From Bartonella senegalensis OS02 (GTDB lineage: Bacteria; Pseudomonadota; Alphaproteobacteria; Rhizobiales; Rhizobiaceae): a stretch of DNA of 64,000 bases. The stretch lies in assembly GCF_000312545.1 (NCBI RefSeq), contig NZ_HE997540.1, positions 290,929 through 354,928 of the forward strand, read 5' to 3'. This document shows, in pieces, positions 31,696 to 41,586 of the stretch; position 1 is the first letter of the stretch, and each line of letters starts with the position of its first letter. Made by a program: the position numbers and the translations under genes. Under the pieces are notes generated by a model. That model did not search any database and was not told the origin of the DNA. It saw nothing but the letters and a program-made list of their open reading frames with translations.

Positions 31696-33576
31696 TCAAT
31701 TCGTGGTGTTAGTGTCTTTTGTAACCCAAAAATTGCCACGCTCCTGCCCTTTAGAGCTAAGAGAAAAAGAAAAAGGCAACGCAAGACTGTTTGCAAGACA
31801 TTCTACATCTCTACATAAAGTTTCCAGACTATTATTTTTTTGTAATTGTGCCTGTAATGTCAACTCATCCCGTCGCTCTTGAACAATCGCTCCTTGAATG
31901 GATAAACTCCAATCGGCTGTATGCATCAATGATTCGATCACGGTAACTGTACCATCTGAAAATTTTGTTTGAATATCCCAACGATTAAAGACTGTGGAGA
32001 AGGAATCATGATTCACTAAAAGAAATTTTTCCTTCTTAAAAAGCTTTGTCTGCAAATCATGCAAATCATATCCTAACAACCGTCCAGACAGCATATTCAG
32101 TGTTAATTCACCCTGCATTTTTGCAAAAATTTCCGACCAAGAACTGGCTAAAGTCTTCATTTTCATGATAAAATTGGTTTTGGACTGTACAAATGGGTGT
32201 ATCCCTAGCGCCTCTGCAGCATCTTGGATATCAATGGAAGTCCCTGAAGCACGTCCTTCAAATTGCACCTTTTGACCAACTGATGTTATTTGAATATTAC
32301 TTTGAAGTGCCCCACCAAAAATATTAACATGTCCAAGATCAAAAATGCCCTGCCCATTTTTTATTTGTATAGCGGCTGCTAAATCAGTCAGTATAATATT
32401 TCCTGCTTTTGCCTGCGGTGCAGAAAGTCTTATATCTATCCCAATACGATCCGTTATATCAAGGAATTGATTCTTCTCTTTAACTGAAGAAAATATTGAT
32501 CCCAAGAGGTTAAAATCTAGATTATCGAATGCCAAAGATCCCATTATAATGGGTACATAGTCCTGAAAATCAACTTCTAAAGCCCCACGTGCATTTGCTG
32601 TACCCATTGCAAATGTAACATTATCCATTTGAATATGCATTGGCTGTGCTAAAAAACGAGACTCCCATACGATAGGTTCTTTTAATCTATACCCCCAAAA
32701 CTGATTGCTTCCAATCCAGGCCAACGTCTGATTCCAACCCGGAGAACGCATCGATATTTTTCCGTCAAAAATATAGTATTCAGATAACCGTACCTGTCCT
32801 ATAAATGTTATACCGCCACGCACAGAATTAAGGCTTGCTTTAACCTGGCTTTTCCCTCCTGCTAAAAGCAGCAACGCTTGATCGGCATCAATTGATAATT
32901 TTGTCAACTCTCCGCGCCAACGAGCATCTGCATGAAACCGCGCTTCCTGCGTCGATTCTGGCCAATCTAAAACAGCATTTAATCCCGTTATTTTTTCTGC
33001 TACACGAGAAATGCTATCATGATACACGAGAACGCCATCTTCAATAATAATCCGTCCAAAAGGTTGCTTTAAAAGACGTTTTGTATCTGGCTTATCAGGA
33101 TTATGCTTTAATATTTCACGAGCATTGCGTATTGCTAATCCTAATACACCTCGTGACCGCGAAAATCTGGCAAAAAAATCCGCTACTGTTTTAATGGGCT
33201 TTTCCATAACAAATTGAGGATGCACAATTCGAGTCTCTGAAAAAGAAATATGTCCCCAGAGAAGATCTACCAAAGAAAGATCAACTTCTATCGATTCAGC
33301 TTCCATGAGTGGTGCAGTATTATTGATTTTTGATGTTAAAGTCAAACCGGAAAGATATGCTTTAGGATAAGGAAAAAGACTCAACCGCGGAGGATCACGC
33401 AGTTGCACATGATAGCCTGTCCATGCACTCAAATCCTGCGCTAAACGAATACGAATCGTATCTGTCGACACAAGATACGGCAAAATGAGAATACCAACTC
33501 CAAATAAAACAATAATTGTAATAAAAATCCCGCTCAAAAATTTTATTATAAAAAATTTTATTATTCTGGCGCGCAC
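31696..33576 (-). CDS. AsmA-family outer-envelope biogenesis protein
   Basis: 626 residues. An N-terminal membrane helix (residues about 9-33) is followed by a large periplasmic domain. The N-terminal domain reads GYHVQLRDPPRLSLFPYPKAYLSGLTL, a hallmark of AsmA proteins. The C-terminal AsmA-like part includes MKTLASSWSEIFAKMQGELTLNMLSGRLLGYDL. AsmA-like proteins are thought to carry phospholipid towards the outer membrane. The start is a GTG at 33576 behind an AGGA box. It is divergent from folD. Confidence 0.85.
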   Translation of the reverse strand: MRARIIKFFIIKFLSGIFITIIVLFGVGILILPYLVSTDTIRIRLAQDLSAWTGYHVQLRDPPRLSLFPYPKAYLSGLTLTSKINNTAPLMEAESIEVDLSLVDLLWGHISFSETRIVHPQFVMEKPIKTVADFFARFSRSRGVLGLAIRNAREILKHNPDKPDTKRLLKQPFGRIIIEDGVLVYHDSISRVAEKITGLNAVLDWPESTQEARFHADARWRGELTKLSIDADQALLLLAGGKSQVKASLNSVRGGITFIGQVRLSEYYIFDGKISMRSPGWNQTLAWIGSNQFWGYRLKEPIVWESRFLAQPMHIQMDNVTFAMGTANARGALEVDFQDYVPIIMGSLAFDNLDFNLLGSIFSSVKEKNQFLDITDRIGIDIRLSAPQAKAGNIILTDLAAAIQIKNGQGIFDLGHVNIFGGALQSNIQITSVGQKVQFEGRASGTSIDIQDAAEALGIHPFVQSKTNFIMKMKTLASSWSEIFAKMQGELTLNMLSGRLLGYDLHDLQTKLFKKEKFLLVNHDSFSTVFNRWDIQTKFSDGTVTVIESLMHTADWSLSIQGAIVQERRDELTLQAQLQKNNSLETLCRDVECLANSLALPFSFSLSSKGQERGNFWVTKDTNTTN

Positions 33577-33897
33577 AATCTTCCTCTACACTTTTTGCCT
33601 CACTAACAGATTTAAAGCACATCTTAATGATCGTTAAAAACTTCTTATAAGCTTAAAATCCGTCATATCTTATTTAAGAACTGCATTATCCTTGTTCTTA
33701 TCCAAAGTTTATTGGAACAGCAATGTTGCTGCTGCTTAACAAAATCATTATTTTAAAATCTTTCAAAAGCCAAAAAATATATAACACTATCAAACCATCC
33801 TTAGCATTCCCAGATTAATACTGCTACAAAGCTCTATTGTATCGTCAGCAAATGCTTTACAAACAAAACAAATAGCCCTCATGAAAGGATCGCTCCC
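33577..33897. other. Divergent gap between the AsmA-like gene and folD
   Basis: 320 bp with the promoters of two divergent genes. A GAAAGGATCGCTCCC sequence precedes folD as a ribosome site. No clear operator or hairpin. Confidence 0.35.
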
Positions 33898-34797
33898 ATG
33901 AACAATATTATTGACGGAAAAAAGCTCGCTGAAGAGATTATTGTGAAAGTTAAGGCTGAAACAATAAAACTACGCAATAACTACAAGATACAACCTGGTA
34001 TCGCTGTCATTATTGTTGGAGACGACCCAGCAAGTCATGTCTATGTCACATCAAAAAGCAAAAAAGCTGAAGAATGTGGTTTTTTTTCAATCAAACATAT
34101 GGTGCCAAAAGAAACACAGGAAAAAGAACTCCTGCAACTCATTGCAACATTAAATTCCGATCCTCAAATCCATGGTATTTTGGTGCAACTTCCCCTCCCT
34201 GACCATATGAACACAAATCGCATAACACAAGCCGTCGCTTTCCAAAAAGATGTTGATGGTTTTCATTATATCAATATAGGAAAACTCGCAGCAAATGCAT
34301 TTGAAGACGCTATCATTCCCTGTACACCAGCTGGTGCCATGATGATGATTGAACAACAATGCGGACGAGATTTATCTGGTCTTGATGCCGTCGTTGTTGG
34401 ACGCTCTAATATTGTTGGCAAACCTATGGCTGCTCTCTTAACAGCAGCAAATGCTACTGTGACAATCGCTCATAGCCGCACCCGTGATCTTGATGACGTG
34501 TGTCGTAGTGCCGATATCTTAGTAGCGGCTGTAGGCCGTCCACAAATGATTAAAAAAGATTGGATTAAAAATGGTGCTATTGTTATTGACGTGGGCATTA
34601 ATCGCATTGCAGCACCAGAGAAGGGTGTAGGAAAGACGCGTCTTGTTGGTGATGTCGATTTTGAAGAAATAAAAGAAAAAGCTGCCGCAATCACCCCTGT
34701 TCCAGGAGGGGTTGGACCCATGACAATCGCTATGCTTATGGTTAATACGCTCAAAGCTGCAGCTCGATTACATAATTTACCCGTACCAAAATTCTAA
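33898..34797 (+). CDS. folD: Methylenetetrahydrofolate dehydrogenase / cyclohydrolase
   Basis: Bifunctional one-carbon enzyme, 299 residues, that interconverts methylene-, methenyl- and formyl-tetrahydrofolate with NADP. Visible motifs include [20 protein letters not shown] with the catalytic lysine, [30 protein letters not shown] (nucleotide binding) and [17 protein letters not shown] short AGACT-AAAGC-AGTCT hairpin follows at about 34808-34822 but has only a weak T-tract. Confidence 0.96.
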   Translation: MNNIIDGKKLAEEIIVKVKAETIKLRNNYKIQPGIAVIIVGDDPASHVYVTSKSKKAEECGFFSIKHMVPKETQEKELLQLIATLNSDPQIHGILVQLPLPDHMNTNRITQAVAFQKDVDGFHYINIGKLAANAFEDAIIPCTPAGAMMMIEQQCGRDLSGLDAVVVGRSNIVGKPMAALLTAANATVTIAHSRTRDLDDVCRSADILVAAVGRPQMIKKDWIKNGAIVIDVGINRIAAPEKGVGKTRLVGDVDFEEIKEKAAAITPVPGGVGPMTIAMLMVNTLKAAARLHNLPVPKF

Positions 34798-35219
34798 GGA
34801 TTTTATAGACTAAAGCAGTCTTTGTTCTCTCATAAGAGGCATCTGTTGTTTTGGCTAACCAATCACGTAAACCAGAGAAAAAACCATCAAGGCATGTGTC
34901 AAGTCAAATTTTTTCATTTATTATAACAGGCAATTTGCAAGGGATACGATAGAAAAAGAAAAGGTACAATCACTTTTGAAGAGACAACGGACTTATTTAA
35001 TCACTTTCAGTGTTTCTGATGAGAAAGGGAACATGAAACTCTTTTTTTAGTATTATATTTTCCTTTCATATTCTCAACAGATCCATATATTGCCGTCAAT
35101 CAGATCTTTGTGGAGATAAATATAACGTTCGTAAAGATAAGAAAATGTAACACCATATGTGTTTATAGTCGTTGTTTTGCAAAATATTTTATAAAAAATC
35201 TGGAATATCTCTCCGATCT
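34798..35219. other. Gap between folD and integrase remnant 2
   Basis: 420 bp, AT-rich, no supported gene or RNA. Possibly the decayed C-terminal part of the integrase gene whose remnant follows. Confidence 0.4.
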
Positions 35220-35834
35220 ATGAGGAGTTTTATGATATTGTTTACCTAATAAAGCCTTTGCTTTTTCTGTCACTTGTCAATCAACATCTAATCCTAGCGT
35301 AACAGCATATTCGAGACAAAGATTAGGACGATTTAGCACTTTATAAGTTTTTCCTTCTTTTGTATGCAAATAGGCGCAAGAGTGTTGCATATCTCTATTT
35401 GTGTAATTTTAAAAATGGGTATACAGCCTCATTTATGGAAAATGGAAAGTTGTAAAGATGAAAGCCAATTCCCATCTTTACCATTATCTTTTAGTTCAGC
35501 TTTACGGCTTTCAAAAGTATCCAGAGCAATTTTTTTTAATAATAGAGATTGTACATTGCTTCACGTTTTTGTTTCTCTCGTTCTTTAATGGTATTACGCT
35601 CTTCACGTAAAACAGAACGCCATCGTGTTGCCAATTCACGTGCTTTTTTTAAGAGAAATCTCTCAGCGTATAAAAGTCCATTTCACAGCGCTGCCCGTAA
35701 AGGGTATAAAGATAAATCCATTGAGCACCCCCATCTTTACGCTTGTGAAGGAGCAAGCCGACACTCTCATTCTCTTTGCTTCTCCTCACATGTTGATGCA
35801 ATCCTTGGCACTTGAGAGGATTCATAAAAGCTAT
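35220..35834 (-). pseudogene. Tyrosine integrase remnant, copy 2
   Basis: The longest of three related integrase relics, broken by several frameshifts and stops. Reading leftwards in successive frames I see LHKRKDGGAQWIYLYTLYG, then a frameshift, FESRKAELKDNGKDGNW, then NTLAPI and LNRPNLCLEYAVTLGLDVD followed by TEKAKALLGKQ. This is the order of the arm-binding and core-binding domains of Bartonella phage integrases as I recall them. The catalytic domain is missing. The leader (to about 36010) resembles those of copies 1 and 3. Open frames on the opposite strand here are shadows. Confidence 0.78.
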
Positions 35835-36048
35835 TTCTATCTCTTTCTTAATTAGTTTTACCCACGCGCCAGCCCCACTTGTGACATATAAGCAAATGAT
35901 TTTGATTGCTTCACTCTAAAAGGATTTGCGGTGAGAAAATTACACTATTCAGGACTCTCATTCACCATGTAAAAAGATAAATTATCCTTATAGATCAATG
36001 TTATAATATTTGTTACGCATGTGCACTTTATCTATTTTTCGCACTGAC

Positions 36049-37872
36049 TTATGCTATAAAAACAGATGCCCCTTGATCTGCATGATTAACGGAGTGGCGA
36101 AAAATACGAAAAAGCTCACGACCAACGCCATATTCATTCTTTGAAAGGTCAGGAGGGATGATTGTTCGTGCGTTAAATTCTGCCTTATCTTCTAAAATAG
36201 CTAATTTACCCACATGAGCATCAAGACAGACAACATCACCATCCTGCAAACGAGCAATCGGCCCCTCATCCAAAGCTTCTGGTGTCACATGAATTGCAGC
36301 AGGTATTTTTCCTGACGCACCGGACATACGACCATCGGTTACCAATGCTACCTTTTGACCACGATCTTGTAAAACACCTAAAATTGTCGTTAATTTATGA
36401 AGCTCTGGCATACCATTGGCTTTTGGCCCTTGGTAACGAATGATAGCAATAAAGTCTTTATCACTCAATATCCCTGCTTTAAAAGCCTCTTGCAGCTCCT
36501 CTTGATTATTAAAGACTAGAACTGGAGCTTCAATCTGCCAATGCTCAGATTTGACAGATGAAACTTTCATAATGGCTGTACCTAAATCTCCCGATAAAAT
36601 ACGAATACCACCATTAGGCTGAAACGGTTTTTTCCACCCTGCTAATACTTTATGATGAGCACTTTCATTGAGAGCAGGCTCGCGCACTATATTGCCATCC
36701 GTGCCAAGCTTTGCTTCAATTGCATAAGCATTGAGACCTTTACCAAAAACTGTACATACATCTTCATGAACTAAACCTGCCTCAATCAATTCGCGAATAA
36801 CAAATCCCATACCACCAGCTGCATGAAAATGATTGATATCAGCCAGACCATTGGGGTAAATCCGTGCTAAAAGAGGTACAACTGACGAAATTTCTGCAAT
36901 ATCATGCCATGTCAATCGAATCCCCGCAGCAGCAGCCATAGCAATTAAATGAATTGCATGATTTGTAGATCCTCCCGTTGCATTTAATCCTACAATAGCG
37001 TTCACGAAAGAGCGCTCATCCACAATCATACCAAGTGGACTATAACTCTCACCAAGAGCTGTCATTTCAAATACACGCTTTGTAGCTTCCTTTGTTAAAG
37101 CATCACGTAACGGTGTGTTGGCATTGATGAAAGAGCTTCCTGGCATATGAAGCCCCATCATCTCCAATATCAGCTGATTTGAGTTAGCCGTCCCATAGAA
37201 TGTACATGTTCCTGGTCCATGATAAGAACGAGCTTCCGATTCCAGCAATGTTTGACGATCTATCTTATTTTCTGCATAAAGCTGGCGTATCTTTGCCTTT
37301 TCATCATTGCCTTGACCACTTGCCATGGGACCAGCTGGAACAAAAATTCCTGGTAAGTGACCAAATGTGAGTGCCCCAATCACCAAGCCAGGGACGATTT
37401 TATCACAAACCCCAAGGTAGAGTGCCGCATCAAACATATCGTGTGATAAACCTATAGCTGTCGCCATAGCAATTACATCACGCGAAAAAAGAGAGAGCTC
37501 CATTCCTGCATTCCCTTGTGTAACGCCATCACACATTGCAGGCACACCACCCGCTACTTGTGCCACACCACCAACGAGGCGAGCTGTCTCTTTAATTAAG
37601 TGAGGAAAACTCTCAAAAGGTTGATGCGCTGAAAGTATATCATTATACGCAGTAATAATACCAATGTTCCCAACAATATTATGCTTTAAAAGCTCCTTAT
37701 CTAGTGGAACACAAGCCGCAAAACCATGGGCTTGATTAGCACATCCTAAAAAACTGCGCTTGGGACGATTTTCTTGCGCTTTTGCAATACGGTCTAGATA
37801 AATCTCCCGCGTTGGTAGAGAACGTTCACAAATTCTTCGCGTAACCGAAGCAATTGTCTTTGAAAGTGCCAT
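36049..37872 (-). CDS. edd: Phosphogluconate dehydratase
   Basis: Iron-sulfur dehydratase of the Entner-Doudoroff pathway, 6-phosphogluconate to KDPG; 607 residues. The IlvD/Edd family is shown by [39 protein letters not shown], and [17 protein letters not shown]; the cluster cysteines are in CGN-like CANQAHG, MCDG and GTCTFYG. The ATG at 37872 matches the conserved N-terminus [15 protein letters not shown]. An ATG 13 codons upstream is in frame and reads through a G10 tract that overlaps the ribosome site. It is the last gene of zwf-pgl-edd; eda is not in the window. Confidence 0.95.
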   Translation of the reverse strand: MALSKTIASVTRRICERSLPTREIYLDRIAKAQENRPKRSFLGCANQAHGFAACVPLDKELLKHNIVGNIGIITAYNDILSAHQPFESFPHLIKETARLVGGVAQVAGGVPAMCDGVTQGNAGMELSLFSRDVIAMATAIGLSHDMFDAALYLGVCDKIVPGLVIGALTFGHLPGIFVPAGPMASGQGNDEKAKIRQLYAENKIDRQTLLESEARSYHGPGTCTFYGTANSNQLILEMMGLHMPGSSFINANTPLRDALTKEATKRVFEMTALGESYSPLGMIVDERSFVNAIVGLNATGGSTNHAIHLIAMAAAAGIRLTWHDIAEISSVVPLLARIYPNGLADINHFHAAGGMGFVIRELIEAGLVHEDVCTVFGKGLNAYAIEAKLGTDGNIVREPALNESAHHKVLAGWKKPFQPNGGIRILSGDLGTAIMKVSSVKSEHWQIEAPVLVFNNQEELQEAFKAGILSDKDFIAIIRYQGPKANGMPELHKLTTILGVLQDRGQKVALVTDGRMSGASGKIPAAIHVTPEALDEGPIARLQDGDVVCLDAHVGKLAILEDKAEFNARTIIPPDLSKNEYGVGRELFRIFRHSVNHADQGASVFIA

Positions 37873-37879
37873 GTTTATT

Positions 37880-37889
37880 CCCCCCCCCC
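37880..37889 (-). promoter_or_regulatory. G10 tract acting as or replacing the edd ribosome site
   Basis: On the coding strand, ten G run from 8 to 17 bases before the edd start, with the sequence AAAA-G10-AATAAAC-ATG. There is no other Shine-Dalgarno candidate. Tracts of this length are prone to slip during replication, which would change ribosome-site spacing and shift any upstream start out of frame. The functional meaning is inferred. Confidence 0.55.
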
Positions 37890-37914
37890 TTTTATTTATG
37901 CATCCTATCACGAG

Positions 37915-38682
37915 TCAGAGGGATTGCATCTCCACTTTACTCGTCTCATGTTCTGTTTCACCTATTTCATTTTCTGTAGGCGACCAATAAACCTGAACAA
38001 GATGATGGGCATTGCGTAAAACAGCTCGAACAGGCATTTCCATTTCAGATCCGTTCTGACAAACCGCTTCAAAACAATCGCGTTTCTGAAAACCTTCAAA
38101 ATGGAGAATAATGCAACGAGATTGCATTATAACTGGCAAAGTCAGTGTGAGTCTTGGCTCAACAGCACTTTTCGCATGAAGTGGTAAAACCAGCGCTTGC
38201 GTCTTAAGATCAAGCGCTTGTTTCAAGCGATCAGCATCAGGAAAAAAAGAAGCCGTGTGTCCATCAACCCCCATTCCTAAAACAACCACATCAAAGGGCT
38301 TAGGTAAAGTATTAATACGACTAGCTGCCGAAAAAGCAGCAAGTTCAACCGTAATTGCCTTCCGATAAAGTCCTACAAATCGTGCTTTAGCCGCAAAATT
38401 TTGTAACAAATAGCGTCGCACGACATGTTCATTTGAACGCTCATGATGAATAGGTACAAAACGTTCATCGACCAGAGTAATGATGACATTTTCCCAATCA
38501 ATATCAGCTTTTGACAAATAATGAAAAAACAATTCTGGTGTTTTACCACCAGAAACTGCCAAGATCGCTCGCTTTCGCTCAAGAATAGATACACTAAGCT
38601 CTGCTGCGACTTGATCAGCTAATGCTAAAGCAAGAGCAGTGGGTGTTGCAAAATTTAAACGGTCGATATTTATTCCATACAT
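37915..38682 (-). CDS. pgl: 6-phosphogluconolactonase
   Basis: Hydrolyses 6-phosphogluconolactone, 255 residues. The NagB/DevB-type motifs LAVSGGKTPELFF near residue 42 and VVLGMGVDGHTASFFPDA near 135 are clear, with VDERFVP between them. It is 16 bp after zwf and 42 bp before edd on the same strand, so the three form an operon. The C-terminal 15 residues (ENEIGETEHETSKVEMQSL) are polar and look like an extension with little conservation. Confidence 0.94.
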   Translation of the reverse strand: MYGINIDRLNFATPTALALALADQVAAELSVSILERKRAILAVSGGKTPELFFHYLSKADIDWENVIITLVDERFVPIHHERSNEHVVRRYLLQNFAAKARFVGLYRKAITVELAAFSAASRINTLPKPFDVVVLGMGVDGHTASFFPDADRLKQALDLKTQALVLPLHAKSAVEPRLTLTLPVIMQSRCIILHFEGFQKRDCFEAVCQNGSEMEMPVRAVLRNAHHLVQVYWSPTENEIGETEHETSKVEMQSL

Positions 38683-38698
38683 ATTTATCTTTATCGCT

Positions 38699-40174
38699 CT
38701 AAACTAAGTTGTTCCATGTACGCCCATCACGTTCCATCAAAAGTGCCGAAGCAGATGGTCCCCATGAGCCAGCGCTATAACCATGAATAGGCTGCTTTAT
38801 GGCTTCCCATCCGTTAAGAATAGGATCAATCCAATGCCAAGCAGCTTCAACTTCATCACGACGCATAAAAAGTGTTTGATCACCCCGAATAATATCCATC
38901 AATAAGCGTTCATAAGCATCAGGATTACGCTGAGAAAATGCAGAGGCAAAACTCATATCCAACGGAATATGACAAAATCGCATACCACCAGGACCTGGAT
39001 CCTTAATCATCAACCATTGTTTTACGCCTTCATCAGGCTGGAGACGAATGACGAGCCGATTCGAAAAAATTTTACCCGAATTCTTCTCAAAAATATTATG
39101 GGGGATAGGTTTGAAAACGACAACAATTTCAGACATCCGTGTGGACATACGTTTACCTGTTCGCAAATAAAAAGGCGTATCCGCCCAACGCCAATTATCA
39201 ATCTTAATTTTAAGCGCTACAAATGTTTCGCTTTGACTGATCTCTTTCTCCAAATCATCAAGATAAGATTTTACACAAACATCATCTACTATACCAGCAA
39301 GATACTGTCCACGTACAGTATATTGCTCTACATTATGAACATCGAGAGGCATTAAAGAATGCAAAACTTTAAGTTTTTCATCACGCACAGCATTCGCACT
39401 GTTGGTAAATGGTATTTCCATCGCAACCAAACAGAGCAATTGCAGCATATGATTTTGTACCATGTCGCGTAGTGCACCTGCACTCTCATAATATTCTACA
39501 CGCCCTTCCAATCCTAAAGATTCAGCAACCGTTATCTGAACATGATCAATGTAATTGGAGTTCCATAACGGTTCATAAAGTGTATTAACAAACCGCAATG
39601 CCATCAAATTTTGAACAGTTTCCTTGCCCAGATAATGGTCGATGCGAAAAATTTGATTTTCATCAAATACGCTTGCAAATGTATCATTGAGTTGAACTGC
39701 TGTTTTTACATTACGGCCAATAGGTTTTTCAATGATAATCCGTGTTTTTTGCGTCACTAAACCATTTTGTCCCAATCTCATCGCAATATCACCAAAAAGG
39801 GGCGAACTAACCGCTAAATAAAAAGCTCGAATATCAGCTGCATCCTCTGAGAGCAGTAAAACGAGATCTCTCCAGCCTCGGTTTGATGTAATATCAACAG
39901 AAACATAGGTTAAACGTGCAAGAAAATGATTGAGTTCAGTTCGATTGAGATCTTTTGGATGAACATATTTTTCTAAAGAAGCACGAACAAAATTTTGATA
40001 TTCTTCACTCGTCAACGCAGAGCGCGAAACCCCAATGATACGCGTTGGCTCGCTCAACTGCCCAACACACTGACAATGGTATAAAGCAGGGATAAGTTTG
40101 CGTGATGCTAAATCACCATTGCCACCAAAGACAATACAGTCAAAGGGAGAGACTGGAATAATTTTACTCACCAT
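38699..40174 (-). CDS. zwf: Glucose-6-phosphate 1-dehydrogenase
   Basis: NADP-dependent entry enzyme of the oxidative pentose phosphate and Entner-Doudoroff routes, 491 residues from the ATG at 40174. The nucleotide site is VFGGNGDLASRKLIPALY and the substrate site RIDHYLGKETVQNLMALRF. I prefer 40174 because a purine-rich GGAAGAGAG lies 8 bases upstream and the length equals the family norm. An ATG 8 codons earlier is possible. First gene of zwf-pgl-edd. Confidence 0.95.
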   Translation of the reverse strand: MVSKIIPVSPFDCIVFGGNGDLASRKLIPALYHCQCVGQLSEPTRIIGVSRSALTSEEYQNFVRASLEKYVHPKDLNRTELNHFLARLTYVSVDITSNRGWRDLVLLLSEDAADIRAFYLAVSSPLFGDIAMRLGQNGLVTQKTRIIIEKPIGRNVKTAVQLNDTFASVFDENQIFRIDHYLGKETVQNLMALRFVNTLYEPLWNSNYIDHVQITVAESLGLEGRVEYYESAGALRDMVQNHMLQLLCLVAMEIPFTNSANAVRDEKLKVLHSLMPLDVHNVEQYTVRGQYLAGIVDDVCVKSYLDDLEKEISQSETFVALKIKIDNWRWADTPFYLRTGKRMSTRMSEIVVVFKPIPHNIFEKNSGKIFSNRLVIRLQPDEGVKQWLMIKDPGPGGMRFCHIPLDMSFASAFSQRNPDAYERLLMDIIRGDQTLFMRRDEVEAAWHWIDPILNGWEAIKQPIHGYSAGSWGPSASALLMERDGRTWNNLV

Positions 40175-40291
40175 GAACGCGTCTCTCTTCCCATTCAATT
40201 ATAAAAGATTAAACAATTCGTAGAAGCTTATCATTAAAGCAGACAGATGCTAAACAAGCGATTAATTTCTTTCATTTCAAATGCTATTCCT

Positions 40292-41575
40292 TTAAAAATG
40301 ATCCATCAAAGAAAACCAATGCATTGCCAAAAATACAAGCGGATAACGCAGTATTCTTCCCCCTGGAAAAGATGAAATCTTTAAATTCTGAAAATATGCA
40401 AAACGCTCACACTTCCCAGTTAACCATTCAGCATATAACTTTCCCATAAAAGGAGCAAGCATAACCCCATGCCCCGAATAACCACCGCAATAAATTACAC
40501 CTGGTAGAAGTTGGCGAACATAGGGCATGCGTTCAACTGTGATGGCAACAGTTGCACCCCAACGATGCGTGAGATTTATAGATTTGAGATGAGGATAAAT
40601 TTCTGCAATTTGTCTTCGTATACGCTCCTCTAAATCTGCGGGATGCCGATTATCATAACTTTCTACTCCGCCAAATAATAAGCGATTATCAACGCTTTTG
40701 CGAAAATAGCGAACCATAAAACGTGAATCATCTACCGATTCGCTTCCTGGAAGAATTGGACTGTCTTTTGATAATGGTTCTGTTGCTCCAATATAAGAGC
40801 GGATAGAAACAATATTTTTTTCAACAAAGCGCTCAAGTCCAAGCTTATAGGCATTGGTTGCCAATAAAACATGCTCAGCCATTATCTTGCCTCGTTCTGT
40901 TATCACTACCCAATGGCGCCCCTTACGATTTACCGCAGTAATTTGCGTCTTCTCATAAAGTTTAGCGCCAGCATTTTTAGCTTTTTTGGCCAACCAAACA
41001 ACCAGCTTTAAGGGATTTATATGACCAGTCTGCGCATCATAAAGACCGCCAGAATAAAAAGACGAGCCAAGCCTTTTAGCTGTTTCATCTCTGTCCATAA
41101 AAGAAAGACCGTGATAACCATAACGCTGCATCAGCTCAACATGCCGTTGATAAGATACTACCTCACGCCTTTTATGAATCACAGAAAGTTGTCCTTCCAT
41201 AAAATCACACTGACAATCAGGCATCGCAAACCAAGACAAAATCTCTCTTTTGGCTTCTTCAGCTAAATCAAACAGCGCTTTACTTCGTTCAAAACCATAT
41301 TTTTTCTCTAAAGTTTCTACCCATTGTCGTTGCCCTGTTCCCAATTGCCCCCCATTGCGCCCTGAGGCACCATCCCCAAAACGCGAAGCTTCACACAAAA
41401 CAACACGAACTCCAGCATTAGCAAGATGGTAAGCAGCTGAAAGACCGGTAAAGCCACCGCCAATAATAACGACATCACACTGTTCTTCTCCGTCAAAAAA
41501 TGGATAAGAAGGACGCTCTTCTAAAGTATCTTCATACCAAGAAATCCCTGGAGAAATTGGATTATATTCAATCAT
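40292..41575 (-). CDS. FAD-dependent oxidoreductase, gamma-glutamylputrescine oxidase-like
   Basis: 427-residue DAO-family flavoenzyme. The FAD-binding motif is DVVIIGGGFTGLSAAYHLA near residue 34, and GRNGGQLGTGQRQWVE is typical of PuuB/OrdL oxidases. The C-terminal GGYSGHGVMLAPFMGKLYAEWL contacts the flavin. It lies directly after a PuuA-like glutamine synthetase homologue on the same strand (11 bp gap), which makes a gamma-glutamylpolyamine route likely. The ATG at 41575 is chosen because an earlier start would overlap the upstream gene. Exact substrate is inferred. Confidence 0.85.
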   Translation of the reverse strand: MIEYNPISPGISWYEDTLEERPSYPFFDGEEQCDVVIIGGGFTGLSAAYHLANAGVRVVLCEASRFGDGASGRNGGQLGTGQRQWVETLEKKYGFERSKALFDLAEEAKREILSWFAMPDCQCDFMEGQLSVIHKRREVVSYQRHVELMQRYGYHGLSFMDRDETAKRLGSSFYSGGLYDAQTGHINPLKLVVWLAKKAKNAGAKLYEKTQITAVNRKGRHWVVITERGKIMAEHVLLATNAYKLGLERFVEKNIVSIRSYIGATEPLSKDSPILPGSESVDDSRFMVRYFRKSVDNRLLFGGVESYDNRHPADLEERIRRQIAEIYPHLKSINLTHRWGATVAITVERMPYVRQLLPGVIYCGGYSGHGVMLAPFMGKLYAEWLTGKCERFAYFQNLKISSFPGGRILRYPLVFLAMHWFSLMDHF

Positions 41576-41586
41576 CGTGATAAAAC

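Noticed and set aside
34808..34822. AGACT-AAAGC-AGTCT hairpin after folD as a terminator
   Set aside because: Only a 5-bp stem and a weak T tract; not strong enough to list as a feature.
35364..35855. Plus-strand open frames around 35.4-35.85 kb
   Set aside because: They are antisense shadows of integrase remnant 2, whose matching text is on the minus strand.
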